Shown: positions 54,459 through 63,505, counted from the first letter of the stretch. The stretch is DNA of 64,000 nt from Anaerolineaceae bacterium (GCA_020634115.1 JACKCH010000010.1:434001-498000); one strand, 5' to 3'. Notes: a model not told the origin generated them from the sequence alone. Translations and numbers: made by a program.

Positions 54459-55307
54459 ATGAGACTGACTATGTGCAAGCAAACGGTTGTCATTACCGGC
54501 GCATCAAGTGGTATTGGAAGAGCCACGGCGTTACATCTGGATCAGCTAGGTTTCACAGTATTTGCCGGAGTGCGGAAAGAAGCTGATGGCATTTCTCTCA
54601 AAAGCGAAGCTTCCAGTAATCTCGAGTACCTTCTGCTTGATGTAACCGATGGGGATGCGGTCCAGATTGCGGTGGATACCGTCGTCAGACACACAGACGG
54701 CAGACTACATGGATTGGTGAACAACGCTGGGATCTCTTTGAATGCACCATTAGAACTCATGCCCAATACAAAAATCCAGCAGATCATCGATGTGAATGTT
54801 GTGGGGTTACTGTCGGTAACAAAGGCATTTATCCCTTTGTTGCGACGTACCAAAGGGCGGATCATCAACATCAGCTCAGGGCATGGCGTATTGGCTGTCC
54901 CAGACAAGAGTGTTTATGCAGCGTCCAAATTCGCAGTGCAAGCGATCACCGATTCGTTGCGATTGGAACTTCATCCCTTCGACATTCAGGTCTCTAGTGT
55001 TGTGGTCGGCAAAGTGGATACTGCGGTGTTGGGCAAAATCCTATCAGACCGCGAACAAATCATCGAGACATCACCATCAGAGGTTGTCAAACTCTATCAA
55101 CCGCTATTCGATTTCTTCGATGGCGAAGTCAAAGAGTTGTCGGGTATTCCGCCAAGTGAGGTAGCTAGCCTGATTTCAGAAGCGCTGACGACGGGCAAGC
55201 CCAAATCACAATATCTGATTGGTCCTGGCGCAAGCAAAATGCGTAACTTGGCGCGCCTTCCGGTCGGGCTTCGCGACTGGCTGATGGTCAAAGCGCTTTA
55301 TAAATAA
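54459..55307 (+). CDS. Short-chain dehydrogenase/reductase (SDR)
   Basis: A 282-residue classical SDR: cofactor loop TGASSGIG (residues 13-20), NNAG, catalytic Ser in INISSGHG, and Tyr-x3-Lys in YAASK. It reduces or oxidises a hydroxyl or keto group with NAD(P)H. The C-terminal extension (LARLPVGLRDWLMVKALYK) resembles SDRs acting on lipids or polyketides, but this is weak. ATGs at 54459 and 54471 are both possible since the only purine run is badly spaced for either. It is the first gene after the MalT-like regulator. Confidence 0.9.
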   Translation: MRLTMCKQTVVITGASSGIGRATALHLDQLGFTVFAGVRKEADGISLKSEASSNLEYLLLDVTDGDAVQIAVDTVVRHTDGRLHGLVNNAGISLNAPLELMPNTKIQQIIDVNVVGLLSVTKAFIPLLRRTKGRIINISSGHGVLAVPDKSVYAASKFAVQAITDSLRLELHPFDIQVSSVVVGKVDTAVLGKILSDREQIIETSPSEVVKLYQPLFDFFDGEVKELSGIPPSEVASLISEALTTGKPKSQYLIGPGASKMRNLARLPVGLRDWLMVKALYK

Positions 55308-55459
55308 CGACAGCTTTTCAATTGCGTTTTGATATGTTGTCTTCGGGTCGGGTCTATCTGCTAAATCCACGCAGAAATCATATCAAGTACGACACATTCG
55401 TAGAGCATGTTTGTCCAATAGCTGTGGTGCTAGACGATATGAATGTCGAGGAGAAACCC

Positions 55460-56797
55460 ATGCGTGTACTGATTATTTCAACTAACACTTTGTTCGCGTC
55501 ACCTGCTGGCCCAGCATATGTGGCAGGAGCTGCTTTACAGGATGGGCACGATGTGGATGTATTTGACTGTTACTTCGCTCAGGATATTGACAAGGAACTG
55601 GCCGCCAAAATCACTAGGTTTCAACCAGAAGTCTGCGGTATTTCGATCCGGCTGGTGAACGGCAAAGTAGTTACTGATTACGACGCCCCCTGGGCAATCC
55701 AACGGTTTGATGTTCGCCCCACAGTGCGTGAAGTTGCGGACTGTATTCGGCGAACTGCACCGAACGCAAAGATCATTCTGGGAGGGCCAGGATTCAATTA
55801 TTACGGCCCAAACTGGCTAGAATACCTTGATCTCGACTATGGGCTGCGGGGCGAAGCAGACTTCACCTTCCCACAATATCTCGACATGCTAGCAAACGGT
55901 GGTGATATTTACATAATTGCGGGATGTGTTTATCGCAAGAATGGGGGATGGAGAGAAGTCGAACGACATTATCGTGATGACCTGGACAGTACGGGATTCC
56001 CTGCCTACCAACTTTTCGATCTTGACCGGTATCAGGCAGTCGGAATCGCGCCAGCCATTTCAACCAAGCGGGGATGCGCGATGGGTTGCACGTTCTGTCC
56101 ATACGCCAGATTAGAGGGCACCCGTTACCGGGTTAAATCACCTAAACGTGTCGTTGATGAGATTGAATATGTTTATGCAGCTTGTGGGCCTCGCACCCTG
56201 TCGTTCTGTGACAATAGTTTCAATATCCCACTGAAGCATGGCAAGGCAATTTGCCGGGAAATCATCGAGCGTGGCAATGAAATCACTTGGAGTACGGGCG
56301 CATTGAAACCAATTGGTATCAACCCCACTTTCGTAAATCTGATGTTAGAGTCGGGCTGCCAGTACGTTAATCTGGCAGTTGAGAGCGCCTCACCAACCAT
56401 GCTGGGAAATATGCACCGGGGGTATAGTGTCCGGCAAATTCGGGAGGCGATGACCTCATTGTCGAACAGTGATCTCCCATTTGGCATGTCAATTATGCTG
56501 GGCGCACCAGGTGAATCACCGGAAACCGTCGCCGAGACATTCGCTGTCGTTGACAGCTTTCCAACGCCACCTGGCGGCGTTTGGGTGTCAATTGGGATCA
56601 ATATGTGGACGGAATACCAGCAGATAATCGATGTGGTGCGGGAATCTGGTCAGTTAACCCACGATGCGCAATTATTCGACGGTGTAGATTACCTGTCGCC
56701 GGAATTGCCCAAGGACTATATGGAAGACCTGATTAACAACTTGGCGGCACGAGATGGCTACACAGTGCAGGTGAATAAGGCACATGCTACGGCATGA
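55460..56797 (+). CDS. Radical SAM protein with B12-binding-like N-terminal domain
   Basis: A 445-residue protein. The N-terminal Rossmann-like domain (MRVLIISTNTLF, ILGGPGFNYYG, LRGEADF) has the B12-binding layout but lacks the DxHxxG motif. The radical SAM cluster is C206-x3-C210-x2-C213 (TKRGCAMGCTFCPYARLEG). The start at 55460 has GAGGAG six bases upstream. A longer frame upstream has no ribosome binding site. Relatives methylate or rearrange unactivated carbons in natural product and lipid pathways. The substrate here is unknown. Confidence 0.87.
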   Translation: MRVLIISTNTLFASPAGPAYVAGAALQDGHDVDVFDCYFAQDIDKELAAKITRFQPEVCGISIRLVNGKVVTDYDAPWAIQRFDVRPTVREVADCIRRTAPNAKIILGGPGFNYYGPNWLEYLDLDYGLRGEADFTFPQYLDMLANGGDIYIIAGCVYRKNGGWREVERHYRDDLDSTGFPAYQLFDLDRYQAVGIAPAISTKRGCAMGCTFCPYARLEGTRYRVKSPKRVVDEIEYVYAACGPRTLSFCDNSFNIPLKHGKAICREIIERGNEITWSTGALKPIGINPTFVNLMLESGCQYVNLAVESASPTMLGNMHRGYSVRQIREAMTSLSNSDLPFGMSIMLGAPGESPETVAETFAVVDSFPTPPGGVWVSIGINMWTEYQQIIDVVRESGQLTHDAQLFDGVDYLSPELPKDYMEDLINNLAARDGYTVQVNKAHATA

Positions 56798-56971
56798 TAG
56801 AAGTGATGGCGATGGAAGCAGAGAATAAAGAAAAAGGAATTTTCGAAAAATCAGAACCGGATGATCGTTCGCAAACCGGGAATCTGTCCCAAATAACGAT
56901 CGCTCACGATCTCGATCAGTTGTCCCGGACTCACTAATGTCCTTTGGCATCCAGTCAGAAAATACTGCTCA

Positions 56972-57047
56972 GAGTACTCCGTTTGGGTTATGACACTACT
57001 CCTCGTCACCATTTAAACTATACATACTACAGATGAGATATTCGACG
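56972..57047 (+). promoter_or_regulatory. Conserved upstream element, copy B
   Basis: A 76-base relative of 54364-54436, ending about 90 bases before the deazaflavin reductase start. It keeps GTACTCC, TTTGGGTTATGAC, CACCA and ATACTAC, ending TCGACG like copy A. The gap 56798-57135 holds nothing else recognisable. Confidence 0.65.
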
Positions 57048-57135
57048 AGCGAAGGCTATTTAATCAATGAGTTCTCGTTTTTTCAAGATTTAGGCCAACT
57101 AAGCGTATTCAGAAGTTATTCAATAGGAGGATCTA

Positions 57136-57582
57136 ATGGCTAAAAAACGAGTTGTTCCGCTCTGGTTCAACAAAGTGACGAAGTTGGTGTTGCGTACACC
57201 GTTGATACATCGAGTCGTTAGTCACAATATCATGCTCCTTACCTATACCGGGCGCAAAACCGGCAAGGTCTATACCATTCCGGTCAGCTACACAAAGCAT
57301 GGGAACGCCGTAACGATGTTCACAAACCACAATTGGTCGAAAAACCTGATAGACAAGGTGCCAGTGACCCTGCGTTTACAAGGCCGCCAGTTGGAAGCCG
57401 CACTGGATTTTATTACCACCGATGTGGAGCAGATCACACCGGTACTCTTGGAGCATCTTCGCAACAAACCAGCCGACGCACGGATTCACAAAGTGACCTA
57501 CGATGACACTGGTAAACCAAAGGCTGACGAGGTACGACGGGCAGCCGGCAATGTCAGGATGATCATGCTCAGGCTGGTCTAA
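57136..57582 (+). CDS. Deazaflavin (F420)-dependent nitroreductase family protein
   Basis: A 148-residue split-barrel protein with LLTYTGRKTGKVYTIPVSY and NHNWSKNLIDKVPVTLRLQG, the pattern of the Ddn/DUF385 family of F420H2-dependent reductases. AGGAGG stands upstream of the ATG. Members reduce quinones, nitro groups or enones. The gene is preceded by upstream element B, so it may share control with the SDR gene. Confidence 0.83.
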   Translation: MAKKRVVPLWFNKVTKLVLRTPLIHRVVSHNIMLLTYTGRKTGKVYTIPVSYTKHGNAVTMFTNHNWSKNLIDKVPVTLRLQGRQLEAALDFITTDVEQITPVLLEHLRNKPADARIHKVTYDDTGKPKADEVRRAAGNVRMIMLRLV

Positions 57583-57738
57583 ATGGGTCCCTCCAATTCG
57601 CTGTACCAACGGTTTAGTCTGTGCCTATTAAGAAGAAATCGAATGAAAAAGGAAATACAGAATAAGACACAAACATAGTTAGATGCCAATATGGAGTTTC
57701 ATCAACACATAATTTAGTTTCAATACGAGGAGACGAAA

Positions 57739-58032
57739 ATGAATAAGGAAGAAATCAAATACCAGCGAGCAAAAAAGAGGGTTGAGGCATTAAGAGGTTT
57801 CTACGTTCATCTTACTGTGTACATAATAGTAAACCTGTTTTTGTTTCTACTCAATATCTTTGTATCACCAGGTAGTCTTTGGTTCTATTGGCCACTCTTG
57901 GGGTGGGGTATTGCTATTGTTTTGCATGCAGTTTCTGTTTTCGGCTCTGGCCGTCTGTCCGGTACAGATTGGGAGGAAAAAAAGATTAGAGAGATCATGG
58001 AGGAATACGATGACACAGTTACACATTTCTGA
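57739..58032 (+). CDS. 2TM domain-containing membrane protein
   Basis: A 97-residue protein with two membrane helices (FYVHLTVYIIVNLFLFLLNIF, FYWPLLGWGIAIVLHAVSVFG) joined by a short loop with Pro-Gly. The N-terminal YQRAKKRVEALRGF and the C-terminal W-x6-IREIMEEY match the 2TM family. This domain is often attached to LytTR regulators or kinases but is alone here. A good ribosome binding site (GAGGAG) precedes the ATG. Confidence 0.85.
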   Translation: MNKEEIKYQRAKKRVEALRGFYVHLTVYIIVNLFLFLLNIFVSPGSLWFYWPLLGWGIAIVLHAVSVFGSGRLSGTDWEEKKIREIMEEYDDTVTHF

Positions 58033-58260
58033 CCAGATGACGGCCGTTGTCCTGGCTTCATATTCTGCCCCGAAGCACTCCGGGTCGAACATCGCTCGGT
58101 AAAAAGAATTCAATCCAAGGCCTGATGTTATGCGGTGTGCCCAAAAGCTCATGGCGACAGACCTCAGGAGCAATATCCGCGCCAGGTATCCGTTGCAGGA
58201 AGCAAAGAACGCTGTCCAGGGTTATTTGGGCCATATGACAGGTGGAAAAAATACTACTTA
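58010..58260 (+). pseudogene. Internally deleted paralogue of the MDR oxidoreductase at 60041-61060
   Basis: The first 20 codons (SDQMTAVVLASYS) match the start of the intact MDR gene (SQMTAVVLDSYS). After a stop, the frame resumes with AQKLMATDLRSNIRARYPLQ and MTGGK, matching its last 45 residues. About 0.8 kb of the middle is gone. It begins inside the end of the 2TM gene. Sequence identity at the DNA level is still high, so duplication and loss are fairly recent. Confidence 0.8.
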
Positions 58261-58314
58261 GTCCAAATGGATATTGAGGATTTCCCATACCCATCATGGA
58301 AAGGAGAATTTTGA

Positions 58315-58731
58315 ATGAACACTATAATAGTCTACGATAGCAAAACCGGTACAACTGCTGCTGCATCTGAAGCAATGCGTAAGGCGTTCGAAGGACATGG
58401 GCATCAATGTCGGGTTCAATCCATAGCACAGGCAAGCCCTGCTGACATCTCCCAGGCTGATCTCGTTTGTGTCGGAACCTGGGTGAAGGGATTATTTGTC
58501 ATTCTACAGCATCCCACTGATGGCACGATGCAATTCATTGAGCAATTAGACAATTTGAAGGGCAAAAAGGTGATCGTGTTCTGCACCTACAAGTTGGCCG
58601 CTGGATCAACTTTGCGCCAGATGGCAGAGGCAGTGGAGCGAAAGGGAGCAACTGTAGTTGGGCGATTCAAGTTCCGTGGCTCCGCGCCAGATAGCGCGTT
58701 TGACGCCTTCGTCAAGAAAATGAGTAAATGA
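58315..58731 (+). CDS. Flavodoxin-domain protein
   Basis: A 138-residue flavodoxin-like protein. The FMN phosphate loop is YDSKTGTTAAAS near residue 7, with LVCVGTWVKGLF and VIVFCTYKLAAGSTLRQM as the later loops. It would carry low-potential electrons, plausibly to the radical SAM or reductase proteins of the same island. The start has AAGGAG seven bases upstream. Confidence 0.85.
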   Translation: MNTIIVYDSKTGTTAAASEAMRKAFEGHGHQCRVQSIAQASPADISQADLVCVGTWVKGLFVILQHPTDGTMQFIEQLDNLKGKKVIVFCTYKLAAGSTLRQMAEAVERKGATVVGRFKFRGSAPDSAFDAFVKKMSK

Positions 58732-58745
58732 TATTGTGACAAAGC

Positions 58746-59558
58746 ATGTCTGACACGAACTATTCAGCGCAAATTGCATCTGCGTTACTTCCTTTAAGGG
58801 AACCCATCTTTCGGTCAGCCATCGAAGAACTTCAAATCCCTATAGGTAGCCGGGGGTTGGATGCGGGTTGCGGGATCGGATTCCAAACGCTGTTGCTCGC
58901 AGAGGCGGTTGGCACTAATGGTCATGTTGTTGGTCTCGATATTTCCCCAGATTTGCTTGCTTATGCTGAACAGATGGTTGAGAAGTCCGATTTCTCAGGT
59001 CGCATTTCATTCCAACAGGGAGACGTCTGTCAACTCCCATTCGAGACAAACTCCCACGACTGGGTATGGAGTGTGGACTGTGTGGGATATATCCCACTGG
59101 AACCTATACCCCTCATCAAGGAACTTGTACGTGTTGTGAAGCCAGGTGGCTATATCGCCATTCTTGCGTGGTCTTCCGAGAAGCTGCTCCCAGGGTATCC
59201 GGTTTTGGAAGCCCGGTTGAACAACACCGCCGCCGGTATCGCTCCATTTGTAAGGGGACAGGAACCAACATCACACTTCATGCGCGCTCCGGGATGGTTG
59301 CATGAAGTCGGCTTGGAGGAAGTTATCGCCCACACCTTTGTCGAAGACGCTTATGCTCCACTAACCGCTGAAATCCGTAGTGCGTTGATCGAGCTTCTCG
59401 AGATGCGCTGGCATAATGTGGAGTCAGAATTGTCTCCCGCCGATTGGCTGGAATACAAGCGTCTATGTCAGGTTGGGTCACCCGACTTCATCCTGGATCA
59501 CCTAGACTACTATGCCTTTTTCACCTATTCAATGTTTCATGGCAAGGTTGCAAAGTAG
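58746..59558 (+). CDS. SAM-dependent class I methyltransferase
   Basis: A 270-residue methyltransferase: motif I LDAGCGIGFQT, VVGLDISPDLLAYAEQ, FQQGDVCQLPFE and ELVRVVKPGGYIAILAW. These are the Methyltransf_11/UbiE-type motifs. The C-terminal 100 residues contain several Trp and Tyr and may bind a hydrophobic substrate. It is 14 bases after the flavodoxin gene and so co-transcribed. Confidence 0.88.
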   Translation: MSDTNYSAQIASALLPLREPIFRSAIEELQIPIGSRGLDAGCGIGFQTLLLAEAVGTNGHVVGLDISPDLLAYAEQMVEKSDFSGRISFQQGDVCQLPFETNSHDWVWSVDCVGYIPLEPIPLIKELVRVVKPGGYIAILAWSSEKLLPGYPVLEARLNNTAAGIAPFVRGQEPTSHFMRAPGWLHEVGLEEVIAHTFVEDAYAPLTAEIRSALIELLEMRWHNVESELSPADWLEYKRLCQVGSPDFILDHLDYYAFFTYSMFHGKVAK

Positions 59559-59600
59559 ATTCTGCACTACTTGCCACAGCCCGGCGAATACCCCACCGAA

Positions 59601-59630
59601 TAATACTATCGGGGTATGACACTGACCCTG
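59601..59630 (+). promoter_or_regulatory. Possible third, degenerate copy of the upstream element
   Basis: AATACTATCGGGGTATGACACT resembles the AATACTCC...GGGTTATGACRCT core of copies A and B, but with an indel and no match further on. It is also part of a hairpin (ATACCCC/GGGGTAT). It stands about 40 bases before the small gene at 59669. Confidence 0.3.
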
Positions 59631-59668
59631 CTTTGTCGCTAAGCTGTGACTAGAGAGGGCAAACGGCA

Positions 59669-59914
59669 ATGAAGAACCGACAATTTGTGCCTAATCTGCA
59701 ACAACCGGCAACCTATGAAATCAAAGTGGCAGGACACCTCGACCCCGGTCTGGCAGATTGGGTCGCGGGGATGACGATGACTGTCAACAATAGCGCGGAT
59801 GGGCTGTCGATTACTACACTGACCTGTACGGTCGACCAAGCGGCTTTGATCGGACTCTTGCGCCGACTGTATGGGTTGGGAATACCGCTGATTTCAGTCA
59901 ACTTTGTTGTGTAA
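59669..59914 (+). CDS. Small conserved protein of unknown function
   Basis: An 81-residue protein with PATYEIKVAGHLDPGLADWV, TLTCTVDQAALIGLLRRLY and LGIPLISVNFV. This pattern (a strand with Y-x-I-x-V-x-GHLD, then VDQAALxGLL) recurs in small proteins of Chloroflexota and actinobacteria, usually next to regulators or reductases. Its function is not established. It precedes the MDR gene by 126 bases. Confidence 0.75.
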   Translation: MKNRQFVPNLQQPATYEIKVAGHLDPGLADWVAGMTMTVNNSADGLSITTLTCTVDQAALIGLLRRLYGLGIPLISVNFVV

Positions 59915-60040
59915 AAACTCGACACAAACTGGGAGTAGACCAAAGCCTCGATTGTGAGTTATGTAATCTGAGAGAGCTTACCGGCTAAGTATAGGCTTGA
60001 AATAAAATTATCATTTGGTTAATTGTTTGGGAGTAAAACA

Positions 60041-61060
60041 ATGACACTGGCACAAGTACCTAGTCAGATGACAGCCGTTGTTCTGGATTCATATTCTGGC
60101 GTCGAAGGACTTCGGGTTGAACAACATCCAGTTCCAAAACCAGGAAAGGATGAGGTTTTGGTCAAAGTCGCCGCCTCGCCAATCAATCCCTCTGATTTGG
60201 CCTACTTGGCAGGTCAATATGGTTTCAAAAATCCGCCGCCGGTCATACCAGGAGGCGAAGGGTCGGGAACGGTTGTCGCCGTTGGCCCGGGCATGATGGG
60301 ACGCTATTTCCTCGGCAAACGGGTGGCCTGTTTGAGTCAGGGGACAGGGAGTGGCTCGTGGGCTGAATATGTGGTGGTTTCTGCCAAAGGTGGTGCCTTG
60401 CCGCTGGATCAATCGGTGAGTCTGGAGCAAGGGGCAATGTCATTTGTCAATCCACTGACAGCCTACGCATTTTTGGAAATCACGAAAAAAGGGGGTCACA
60501 AGACCATCGTGCTAACAGCCGCGGCCAGCGCACTTGGGCAAATGGTCAACCGTTTGGGCCGAAGTGAAGGGGTTCAGATCATTAATGTTGTACGTCGAGA
60601 AGCCCAGGTGGACCTTCTCAAACAGCAAGGCGCAACAGTCGTCCTGAATAGTAATGAGGCTGACTTTGACCAAAAACTCCGTGATGTGTGTCATCAGACT
60701 GAAGCCCACTTAGCTTTTGATGCGGTTGCTGGATCCATGACACGGCAACTGCTAGATGCGCTGCCACAAAATAGCAAAGTAACCGTGTACAGCTGCCTTT
60801 CTCGTGAAGCCGTGCAGGCCGGTGCCGACCACATAATCTTTGAGGGCAAGGCTGTCGAGGGTTTCTGGCTAGGCCCTTGGATGACCGGTAAGAATATAAT
60901 TCAAATCTTGCTGATGTGGCGGCGTGCTCAAAAGCTCATGGCCAAGGAACTCAAAAGCGAAATACGCGCCCGGTATCCGTTCCAGGATGCCAAGAAGGCT
61001 GTCCAGGAATATCAGAACCAGATGACGGGTGGAAAAATACTACTCAGGCCGAATCAATAA
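60041..61060 (+). CDS. MDR-family oxidoreductase, quinone reductase type
   Basis: A 339-residue medium-chain dehydrogenase/reductase. N-terminal GroES-like fold (VLVKVAASPINPSDLAYLAGQYG, PPVIPGGEGSGTVVAVG). The nucleotide fold lies around TAAASALGQMVNRLGR, with VVRREAQVDLLKQQGA. There are no zinc-binding cysteine clusters, so it is a quinone oxidoreductase/enoyl reductase type. ATG 60041 has GGGAG eight bases upstream. A TTG 18 bases earlier is rejected. The deleted copy at 58010-58260 is its paralogue. Confidence 0.88.
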   Translation: MTLAQVPSQMTAVVLDSYSGVEGLRVEQHPVPKPGKDEVLVKVAASPINPSDLAYLAGQYGFKNPPPVIPGGEGSGTVVAVGPGMMGRYFLGKRVACLSQGTGSGSWAEYVVVSAKGGALPLDQSVSLEQGAMSFVNPLTAYAFLEITKKGGHKTIVLTAAASALGQMVNRLGRSEGVQIINVVRREAQVDLLKQQGATVVLNSNEADFDQKLRDVCHQTEAHLAFDAVAGSMTRQLLDALPQNSKVTVYSCLSREAVQAGADHIIFEGKAVEGFWLGPWMTGKNIIQILLMWRRAQKLMAKELKSEIRARYPFQDAKKAVQEYQNQMTGGKILLRPNQ

Positions 61061-61101
61061 CAACTGATCAGCCAGTGGGTTGAAGGGGAGCTAGTGGTGA
61101 A

Positions 61102-61575
61102 CTATTGACTGATACAGGTTTGATTGTAGTGATGAACAAATAGCCGAAATACGCACTCATGAAACCGATCAGACTTGGAAAAAGACAAAGTTTTGCGAAC
61201 AAACCGAGCCAAGCGTTGGCGCAAGGTGTTATACCAACGCTCAATATGGTTGGTTTCACCACTGTCTTTGCCTACCGATTGATGGCGATCCGCTGCGAAA
61301 ATTATCTGATACGCCGTCCAACCATCGCTGAACGAGTGGCAGCGTTTGTACGCCTGCGGGATACGCTCCCACAGGTGGCGGCAACTGGCTTCACTGCGGT
61401 CACCGATGAAGTAGGCGACAATCTGCCGGGTGCGACGGCACAACGCCACCCACACCCAGCGCTGATTGGTTTTCTTGAGCACAAAAGACCACAATTCATC
61501 CAGTTCCAACACATCGTCCAGATGGGCATCCGCCAGGGTCGTTTCCAACGATGGCAAGTGTGCCGCCCAGTCGGC
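61102..61575 (-). mobile_element. IS1-family transposase, C-terminal part, fused to hsdM
   Basis: The last 155 or so residues of the frame are an IS1-type DDE transposase: VLELDELWSFV, RTRQIVAYFIGDRS, FSDGWTAYQ, ETNHIERWYNTLRQRLARF and RKTLSFSKS. The catalytic Asp-Asp-Glu residues are present. The N-terminal zinc-finger part (InsA-like) is missing, so the element is incomplete at its 5' side. It continues without a stop from the methyltransferase frame. Confidence 0.85.
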
Positions 61576-62895
61576 AATCTGCTCGTCGGCGATCTCGCGG
61601 CGTTTGTCACCCAGACTCTTGCGCATCGGCACATAGAACGACGAGGCGCCAATCAACTGCACCGTGCCGCGCCGGTCATGCGGCTTGCGGTTGGTCAGCA
61701 CCCACACGTAAGTGCTGATGCCGGTGTTGTAGAAAAGCTGCTCCGGCAGCGCGATGATGGCATCCAGCCAGTCGTTTTCCAGTATCCAGCGCCGGATTTC
61801 GCTCTCGCCGCTCCCGGCATCCCCGGTGAACAGTGGCGACCCGTTCATGACGATGGCGATGCGGCTGCCGCCATCGGCCACCGGGCGCATTTTGGAAAGC
61901 ATGTGCTGCAAAAAGAGCATCTGCCCGTCGCTGATGCGCGGCGTCCCCGCGCCGAAGCGTCCGGCGTATCCCCGGTTGGCCTCGTCTTCAACGGCGGCGC
62001 GATCCATCTTCCATTCCTTGCCGTAGGGCGGATTGGCGAGGATGTAGTCGAACTGTGACCCTTTGTGCTGGTCGTTCGAGAGTGTGCTGCCGTAAGCGAT
62101 GTTCTCGGCGTCCCGGCCGTCGCTGCTCTTGATATACAGGTCGCTCTTGGCGACGGCGAACGTCTCCGGGTTGACTTCCTGCCCGTAAATATACACGTTG
62201 GCGGCGGGGTTCATCTCCAGGATACGGTCTTTGGCAACCGTCAGCATCCCGCCAGTGCCGCAGCACGGGTCGTAGATGGTGGAGATCACCCCGGCCTGTC
62301 CCAGGGTGTCGGCGTCGTGGGCCAGCAGCAGGTTGACCATCAGCCGCACGACCTCGCGCGGGGTGAAGTGTTCGCCGGGGTTCTCGTTGCTGGCTTCGTT
62401 GAATTTGCGGATCAGTTCTTCAAAGATGTAGCCCATTTCGAGGTTCGAGACGGCATCCGGGTGCAGGTCAATGTTCTTGAAGCGCTCCAGCACCAGGTAG
62501 AGCAGCCCGGCCTCGTCGAGTTTGGTGATCGTGTTGCGAAAGTCGAAGCGTTCGATGACTTCGCGCATGTTGTCGCTGAACCCGGCGATGTAGTTGTGCA
62601 GGTTCTGTGCCAGGTGCGGCGCGTCGCCCAACAGCGACTCGAAATCGTAGCGCGACGTGTTGTAGAAGGCATAGCCGGACTGCTGGCGCAGAAGCTGGTC
62701 GGGGTTGTCCAGCCGGTCTTTGACCTCGGCGTGGGTTTCCAGCACGCGGCGCTTGGTGGGAGCCAAAACGCTATCAATCCGCCGCAGCACCGTGAAAGGC
62801 AGGATGACATCCTAGTACTTGCTGCGCTTGAATACATCGCGGATGAGGTCGGCCACCGACCAGATGAAATTCACTTTTTCGCTGAAGTTGTTCAT
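61576..62895 (-). pseudogene. hsdM: Type I restriction-modification methyltransferase HsdM, broken
   Basis: The gene starts at ATG 62895 (MNNFSEKVNFIWSVADLIRD). An in-frame TAG at 62814-62812 follows RSKY, where HsdM proteins normally continue into VILPFTVLRRID. The rest is well preserved: DPCCGTGGM (SAM motif), ANPPYGKEW (catalytic NPPY) and DGQMLFLQHMLSKM. After KSLGDKRREIADEQIA it runs into the IS1 transposase in place of its last domain. No hsdS or hsdR is in the window. The amber codon and lost C terminus make activity unlikely. Confidence 0.85.
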
Positions 62896-62901
62896 GAACT
62901 G

Positions 62902-63040
62902 TCATTTCTCGTTGAAATTGGCGCCCACTGTCGTGTTCTTGAAGATAAAAACGGGATATTCACGGCAATAATAGGCCGCTTCCCCGTCTTCCAGACCAGC
63001 AACGGGTTCTGTTGTCACAATGGTATGCGGATTACCGGTG
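62902..63040 (-). pseudogene. Short unrecognised coding remnant upstream of hsdM
   Basis: The minus strand reads about 45 residues (VAGLEDGEAAYYCREYPVFI, FKNTTVGANFNEK) to a TGA at 62904-62902, directly before the hsdM start. It looks like the C-terminal end of a protein whose body was lost. A TATAAT on the minus strand lies near 63070-63080. I do not recognise the family. Confidence 0.3.
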
Positions 63041-63116
63041 AAGTACCCTAATAAGCCTGTGTACCTTCGTATTATAGCGGTTTACGGGGGATTGTGCTGG
63101 TTTTGCAGGGCATTGC

Positions 63117-63476
63117 TTGGCGGTGGTTCCGAGTTCCGCTCGCCGCATACAGGCTGCGGTTGATCTCTACGGGGATGGTCGGATTAATCGTGAGGAGTAC
63201 TGCCGACGGGTTGATTTCAATGAGCGCGAGATCATCTCCTGGCAGATGCGCACGACAGATAAAGAGCAGCTTGCAATGGAATTGTCAATGTGCGTTCAGG
63301 CTGTGGAAACGCTCGGACGCATGTGGGACATCAGTGATGACGAGGACAAGCAAGGCATGGCACGGCACCTGTTTGAATACATCACTTATGACATGGGAAC
63401 ACAGCAGATCATAGATTTCCGGCTGAAACCTTGGGTAGACCAGTTTTTGACATTACGAGCGGGATTTGTATGCTGA
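63117..63476 (+). pseudogene. Serine recombinase, C-terminal fragment
   Basis: About 119 residues match the C-terminal helical region of large serine recombinases: AAVDLYGDGRINREEYCRRV, MRTTDKEQLAMELSMCVQAV and DDEDKQGMARHLFEYITYD, ending DFRLKPWVDQF. The catalytic serine domain and most of the zinc domain are missing. The stop is 30 bases from the tRNA-Glu 3' end and its attachment sequence, where an integrase gene would be expected. Confidence 0.75.
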
Positions 63477-63505
63477 GGAACTGCTTCAAGTAAATTGTAA
63501 TCCTG

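Noticed and set aside
55322..55459. N-terminal extension of the radical SAM protein
   Set aside because: The ATG at 55460 has a strong GAGGAG, and the protein there starts with a normal Rossmann strand. The extension has no motif.
61159..62058. 299-residue plus-strand frame opposite the HsdM-IS1 fusion
   Set aside because: Antisense shadow. Both the NPPY methyltransferase and DDE transposase motifs are on the minus strand.
62065..63051. A 328-residue plus-strand frame opposite hsdM
   Set aside because: It is the antisense shadow of a well-recognised HsdM coding region and has no family motif of its own.
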